From an uncultured bacterium (GTDB lineage: Bacteria > Bacillota_I > Bacilli_A > RFN20 > CAG-826): a stretch of 47,914 nucleotides of DNA. The stretch lies in the NCBI GenBank assembly GCA_949299395.1, contig CASGAB010000007.1:1-47914 (forward strand), in the 5' to 3' direction. The notes below the pieces were generated by a model. It made no database searches, had not been told where the DNA came from, and saw only the letters and a list, made by a program, of their open reading frames with translations. Made by a program: the position numbers and the translations under genes. The first letter of the stretch is position 1, and each line of letters opens with the position of its first letter. Below, in pieces: positions 43,590 through 47,914 of the stretch.

Positions 43590-44204
43590 TTAATTTTTAA
43601 TTAATAAAAGAGGGAATGTTCCAAATAAAATAGAAAATCCGAAAGTGACAAAACTTAATAAAATCTCTAATATTTTTAAAACTAACGGACCAATTCCTAA
43701 AGTTAATAAACCATTAATTAAATTTTCAATATCTACCCATAAAGCCGCAATTAAAGTCGTTAATCCGCTAATTAAAAGAATAATTCCTAAAACAATTAAA
43801 GTAATTACATAAGCTTTTTTATGATTTCGACTTTCTAAAATTAAAATAATTGAATAAATAATACCTGAAAGTAAAGAAATAGAGACGATTAAAATATTAA
43901 AATTTAAAGTTAGTATTTCTTCAATAACAGTCATAATAAAGGGAATTAAATATGTAGCAAGTGCTAAACAAAGCATTGCATAATAACTTCCCCCAAGATT
44001 TCCACCTCTACTACGATAAAAATAAAGCGCAACAACAAGATAAAAACAGATATTAATTGCTAAAAAGATAATATCCATCGAATTCATGTTAGTTTTATAA
44101 ACAATAAGTGTTACAAGTAAACTAACAATTGATAATAAAACATAAATTAAACAAGTTAATGCACCAAGTGTTGCAAATGTATTTTGAAAATTTCTTCTTG
44201 CCAT
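43590..44204 (-). CDS. multi-spanning membrane protein of unknown function
   Basis: The 204-aa protein is mostly hydrophobic, with about six predicted membrane helices separated by short polar loops (NFQNTFAT at the N-terminus, YRSRGGNLGGSYY between helices 2 and 3, ESRNHKKAY before helix 5). There are no recognisable catalytic motifs. In layout it resembles the other small hydrophobic protein at 47080-47730, but I see no close sequence match. A weak AAGG precedes the ATG. It has its own upstream region with a long hairpin. Confidence 0.65.
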   Translation of the reverse strand: MARRNFQNTFATLGALTCLIYVLLSIVSLLVTLIVYKTNMNSMDIIFLAINICFYLVVALYFYRSRGGNLGGSYYAMLCLALATYLIPFIMTVIEEILTLNFNILIVSISLLSGIIYSIILILESRNHKKAYVITLIVLGIILLISGLTTLIAALWVDIENLINGLLTLGIGPLVLKILEILLSFVTFGFSILFGTFPLLLIKN

Positions 44205-44465
44205 AACCTTATTAATAATAACATTTAATAAATTTATTAAAAATAAAATTAACCTATTCTCTATAAAATAGATAGTTTTCCAAAAAAATTTTCACAAAAT
44301 ATTAAAATTTTATTAATTTTTAATAATTTTTGCATAAAATATCACTGTGGTAGCATGTATCTTTATAGCTATGGCAATAAAGGGCGTGGCTTAAATCCTT
44401 TTTATTAGGGTAAGAATTTGGACCCAAATTCTTACCCTAATAATAGTCCTACTTTCATTCATATA
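44205..44465. other. gene-free region with long palindrome, upstream of membrane protein gene
   Basis: About 315 bases lie between the membrane protein gene and the enolase gene, including the enolase terminator. No coding sequence is supported. It contains a 42-base perfect palindrome at 44402-44443. A GC-richer block at about 44345-44395 (TGTGGTAGC, CTATGGC, AAGGGCGTGGC) stands out from the AT-rich flanks and is not a tRNA. It may be a leader for the minus-strand gene or a plus-strand small RNA. Confidence 0.4.
44402..44443. repeat. perfect 20-bp-arm palindrome
   Basis: Arms 44402-44421 and 44424-44443 are exact complements (TTATTAGGGTAAGAATTTGG) around a 2-base centre AC. In practice it would fold with a small GGACCC-region loop. 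No T-run follows on either strand, so it is not a normal terminator. It could be an RNA stabiliser, a protein-binding palindrome or a mobile-element remnant. Confidence 0.85.
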
Positions 44466-44490
44466 TAAAAAACGGGGGTTTCCCTCCGTT
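44466..44490 (-). terminator. enolase terminator
   Basis: On the minus strand ACGG(A)GGG-AAA-CCCCCGT forms a GC-rich stem with one bulged base, followed by TTTTTT. It lies 31 bases beyond the eno stop. Confidence 0.88.
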
Positions 44491-44520
44491 TATATTTAGA
44501 AATTATATTTATAGATTTAA

Positions 44521-45840
<1,320 letters not shown>

Positions 45841-45921
45841 TTAAAAAGTCATAAATATTATATAAAAACAAAACTCAAAATTAAATATAAATAAGAGGAA
45901 ATGTTAATTTATTTATAAATT

Positions 45922-45950
45922 AAAAAAGCGAGTTTTTTAATCTCGCTTTT
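45922..45950 (-). terminator. terminator after the WYL regulator gene
   Basis: AAAAGCGAG and CTCGCTTTT form a 9-bp stem, followed on the minus strand by TTTAATTTA. It lies 16 bases past the stop at 45966 and upstream of eno. Confidence 0.88.
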
Positions 45951-45965
45951 CATTATTTTTCCCTC

Positions 45966-46865
45966 TTATTTTCTAAATGTTCTAGCAATTTTTTCGACCT
46001 CATCTTTATAAAGTCTATAAACATCATTATCTTTATCGACAAATTCGATATTTGAACCGATAGAAAGGAGTAACGAGATTACTTCTCTATAAGATTTGGT
46101 TTTAATTGTTACAATACTAACTGGCTCATCATAAGATAATTTAGCAGCATCTTTAAATGCTTTTTTAAATCTATTATAAGCAAGTTGATTAACTCTAATT
46201 CTAAATGCACAAACTGGATCATTACCATAGATTTCGTGGTTTGGCATTTTTTTAATATTTTCGATGTCGTTAGGTCTAATTTCGTAAGTTCTTTCTAAAT
46301 ATGAAACAAATTCAACCTTTCTTAAATCGTAAGCATGAATTTGATCACGGTAATAAGCGAATAAATATACAACACCATCATAGTTTTTGAAACAAATTGG
46401 AGCTACATAAACATCAAAATATTCATAATTTCTTTGATATGAAATTTTAATGGTATTCTTAAGATAAATAGCTTCAGTGATCTTAACCATTTTTTCAACA
46501 GTTTCTTTATCAATATTACTGTTAGAAAAAATTAAATTTGGATTTAATTCAATTCCGCTTGAATTAAGTTGATTTATCTTACTTAAAACATATTCGGAAT
46601 TTAGAGCTAAATTTAAACGATAAACATCATCAACAACTGTAAAAGAGAATGGAAAAGTATCTTTTCCGCCATAATAATAGCCGCCATCTCTACCTCTATT
46701 TGAACTTACACCAATTTCAGCAAGTTTTTTGCCGTAACGAGTAATCGATCTAGTTGAACAATTCAAGTATTCAGCTAAATGAGTTCTTGAAATAGCGTGT
46801 GGTGAGTGAGATTGCAAATAACCTAACATTTTAATGGCGTTTAAGAGATCATTTGAGTCTGACAT
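45966..46865 (-). CDS. HTH-WYL transcriptional regulator
   Basis: I start it at the ATG at 46865 (MSDSNDLLNAIKML), just after a run of nine G on the coding strand that may serve as Shine-Dalgarno (about 14 bases away). The 299-aa protein has an N-terminal DeoR/HTH_11-type winged helix (SRTHLAEYLNCSTRSITRYG, KKLAEIGV, GRDGGYYYGG). A WYL ligand domain (about 140-215: IKISYQRNYEYFDVYVAPIC, VVYLFAYYRDQIHAYDLRKV) and a C-terminal WCX-like beta-alpha domain follow. WYL regulators respond to nucleotides or DNA stress and often control defence or repair genes; the target here is not evident. It is monocistronic. Confidence 0.85.
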   Translation of the reverse strand: MSDSNDLLNAIKMLGYLQSHSPHAISRTHLAEYLNCSTRSITRYGKKLAEIGVSSNRGRDGGYYYGGKDTFPFSFTVVDDVYRLNLALNSEYVLSKINQLNSSGIELNPNLIFSNSNIDKETVEKMVKITEAIYLKNTIKISYQRNYEYFDVYVAPICFKNYDGVVYLFAYYRDQIHAYDLRKVEFVSYLERTYEIRPNDIENIKKMPNHEIYGNDPVCAFRIRVNQLAYNRFKKAFKDAAKLSYDEPVSIVTIKTKSYREVISLLLSIGSNIEFVDKDNDVYRLYKDEVEKIARTFRK

Positions 46866-46879
46866 ATTATAAATTTTAA

Positions 46880-46888
46880 CCCCCCCCC
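46880..46888. repeat. homopolymeric C9/G9 tract before the WYL regulator start
   Basis: Nine consecutive C on the plus strand (G on the coding strand), ending 14 bases from the ATG at 46865, in otherwise very AT-rich DNA. Such tracts are prone to slippage and could alter translation initiation. Confidence 0.85.
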
Positions 46889-47040
46889 GGAAAAATCCGA
46901 AAATTTTCTTTAAAATTATTTTATTAGATAGCAAATCTTTTATTCTAGAAAGAATGACATAAATTCAACTTATTAAGCCTTTATTTGTTGATTTGTTGTG
47001 TACTTTTGTCACTATTAATTATATAGGAAGGATTAAACTA

Positions 47041-47100
47041 TGTTCAAATTAAATGTAACAAAGTTTCCACGTGAAAAAATTATTCATCTTCATCAATAAC
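47041..47100 (+). CDS. possible 19-residue small protein or leader peptide
   Basis: ATG at 47041 is preceded by AGGAAGG about 8 bases upstream and opens 19 codons (MFKLNVTKFPREKIIHLHQ) before TAA. The last third overlaps the 3' end of the minus-strand membrane protein gene. The good Shine-Dalgarno in intergenic DNA is the main support. It may instead be a remnant of a longer gene. No family can be assigned at this length. Confidence 0.3.
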
Positions 47101-47730
47101 TTCTTCCAAAACCTCAAGTTTTCTAATTTTTTTAACTTTTAAGAAGATAAAAACTCCTAGCAATATATTAATTAATCCACAAATTGAGCCAGAAATGCCC
47201 ATTATTATCGCATTATATGAACCTGTTGCATAAAGCAAAGCACCTTGTGTATTCATTAAAGCAAAGGTACAAACAGCTAATGCAGTAATCCAAAATGATA
47301 TTTTTAAAATATCTCCAGTTCTTCTGGCCTTAAAAAAATTAACAACCGCAATAATTAATTCTATAGAAGAGAATGTTGCAACAATAATTGCCTCAATCAT
47401 CCCATATTCGCCTAATTTTTCATTATCAACAACTACGAAAATCATATAAATTGTATAGGCAATACCTATTAATATTAAAAGAACGCCCAAAACATAACTT
47501 TTCTTTTCTTTTTCTTCTTCACTTTTACGATACGACTTAAAAAATATAATGTTTGTTAAACCAATTAAAAAAGAAGACATTCCACTAATCATAAGAGAAT
47601 ATAAGGCGAATATGTAACCAATTAGGATCTTCCCGCTTCCCCAAAGCAAAATAAAAATACCGATAACAATCGCTAGTATTCTTTCTAATATTTCTTTAAA
47701 GGTAAGTTTTCTTTTGGTTTTTTCTTTCAT
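47080..47730 (-). CDS. multi-spanning membrane protein (HdeD/DUF308-like in layout)
   Basis: The 216-aa protein has a basic cytoplasmic start (MKEKTKRKLTFKEILER), then about six hydrophobic helices in pairs with short loops, and an acidic C-terminus (VLEEVIDEDE). Two similar halves (GIFILLWGSGKILIGYIFAL and ISGSICGLINILLGVFIFLK) recall duplicated three-helix families such as HdeD/DUF308, but the match is only in style. No Shine-Dalgarno is obvious. It may be co-transcribed from the gene upstream, although a terminator lies between them. Function unknown. Confidence 0.6.
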   Translation of the reverse strand: MKEKTKRKLTFKEILERILAIVIGIFILLWGSGKILIGYIFALYSLMISGMSSFLIGLTNIIFFKSYRKSEEEKEKKSYVLGVLLILIGIAYTIYMIFVVVDNEKLGEYGMIEAIIVATFSSIELIIAVVNFFKARRTGDILKISFWITALAVCTFALMNTQGALLYATGSYNAIIMGISGSICGLINILLGVFIFLKVKKIRKLEVLEEVIDEDE

Positions 47731-47777
47731 GTAATTAATATCTTAATTGTATAAGTAAAAGATTTACATCTTATTCT

Positions 47778-47813
47778 AAAAACAGCACCAGAATTTGATG
47801 CTGTTTTATTTTT
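47778..47813 (-). terminator. terminator of the gene entering from the right edge
   Basis: AAAACAGCA and TGCTGTTTT form a 9-bp stem with T-runs both ways. On the minus strand it follows the stop codon at 47847, with another hairpin (47818-47842) between. Confidence 0.85.
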
Positions 47814-47817
47814 GACG

Positions 47818-47842
47818 GAAAAGTGCGCCAGGCGAACTTTTC
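47818..47842. repeat. GC-capped hairpin next to the terminator
   Basis: GAAAAGT (47818-47824) and ACTTTTC (47836-47842) enclose GCGCCAGGCGA, which can add two more pairs. It lies directly after the stop codon of the edge gene and forms a tandem with the following terminator. Confidence 0.6.
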
Positions 47843-47846
47843 GACT

Positions 47847-47914
47847 CTACATTTTAATGGAGAATTTTTCTTTCATCTCTTGAGCATATGGTAATAATTT
47901 TTCTATATCTTGTT
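47847..47914 (-). CDS. C-terminal end of an unidentified protein (cut by the window edge)
   Basis: The minus strand reads QDIEKLLPYAQEMKEKFSIK-M and TAG at 47847-47849. Amphipathic helix-like residues, the stop position and the two hairpins beyond support a real gene 3' end. The product cannot be told from 21 residues. Confidence 0.6.
   Translation of the reverse strand, partial: QDIEKLLPYAQEMKEKFSIKM

Noticed and set aside
44341-44400. tRNA or SRP-RNA candidate (GTGGTAGC...CTATGGC block)
   Set aside because: No cloverleaf, no T-loop sequence, no CCA, and no SRP-RNA conserved GGAAGGAAGCAG-type core.

Overview
The window comes from an AT-rich, low-GC Gram-positive (Firmicutes/Mollicutes-grade) bacterium. 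Supporting gene content includes whiA, an ecfA1-ecfA2-ecfT-truA operon, a FolT-like ECF substrate carrier, a YolD-like protein, a DegV protein, a SipW-type signal peptidase, lgt plus a lipobox lipoprotein, and BspA-type repeats. An uncultured Bacilli/Erysipelotrichia-like or RF39-like gut lineage would fit, but the species cannot be named from this sequence. Standard-code translation gives full-length proteins with Trp encoded by TGG. None of the genes whose 3' end lies in the window stops with TGA: nearly all use TAA and four use TAG. I see no rRNA, tRNA, insertion sequence, prophage or CRISPR array.

Layout. 1-850: yebC and its terminator. 990-6720: a four-gene minus-strand secretion locus. 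It holds a small exported protein, a 1019-aa exported protein, an ER/SipW-type signal peptidase with a Ser/His/Asp catalytic set, and another small exported protein whose N-terminus matches the first. Hairpins and a long structured leader punctuate it. 7140-10504: ECF energy-coupling module and truA. 10580-17043: a five-gene operon with a dCMP deaminase, a double-zinc-ribbon membrane protein, a TPR-like/TM/BspA-repeat surface protein, peptidase T and a membrane-anchored protein. 17108-20373: a TIM-barrel hydrolase (plus strand), facing a minus-strand operon of a dTDP-glucose-dehydratase-like protein, smpB, FolT and a small Cys-bearing membrane protein. 20489-25954: metal homeostasis. A flavodoxin and a Cu-type P-ATPase with altered catalytic motifs lie on the minus strand. 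Divergent to them is a SmtB-like Zn sensor with a clear operator, a free-standing HMA protein and a Zn/Cd P-ATPase. 26103-30689: one very large Asn-rich lipoprotein. 30721-38293: operon uvrA-lgt-HAD phosphatase-whiA-xre-sdaA. 38418-43191: iron-dependent alcohol dehydrogenase, a degenerate macrodomain protein, DegV, and a DUF2156-GNAT fusion. 43260-47914: YolD-like protein, membrane proteins, enolase, a WYL regulator, and the C-terminal end of an unidentified gene at the window edge.

How the genes may work together. Lgt would lipidate the giant lipoprotein and others. The SipW-type peptidase most likely matures the three secreted proteins encoded around it, an arrangement resembling TasA/TapA-SipW matrix loci but without recognisable TasA sequence. 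EcfA1A2T energises FolT and probably other S-components encoded elsewhere. The metal block separates copper handling (minus strand) from zinc/cadmium efflux under an autoregulated sensor (plus strand). The most unusual items are the SipW-type locus with its leader, the CopA-like pump with DKTNT and NDSI motifs, the macrodomain protein lacking both glycine-rich loops, and the giant lipoprotein.
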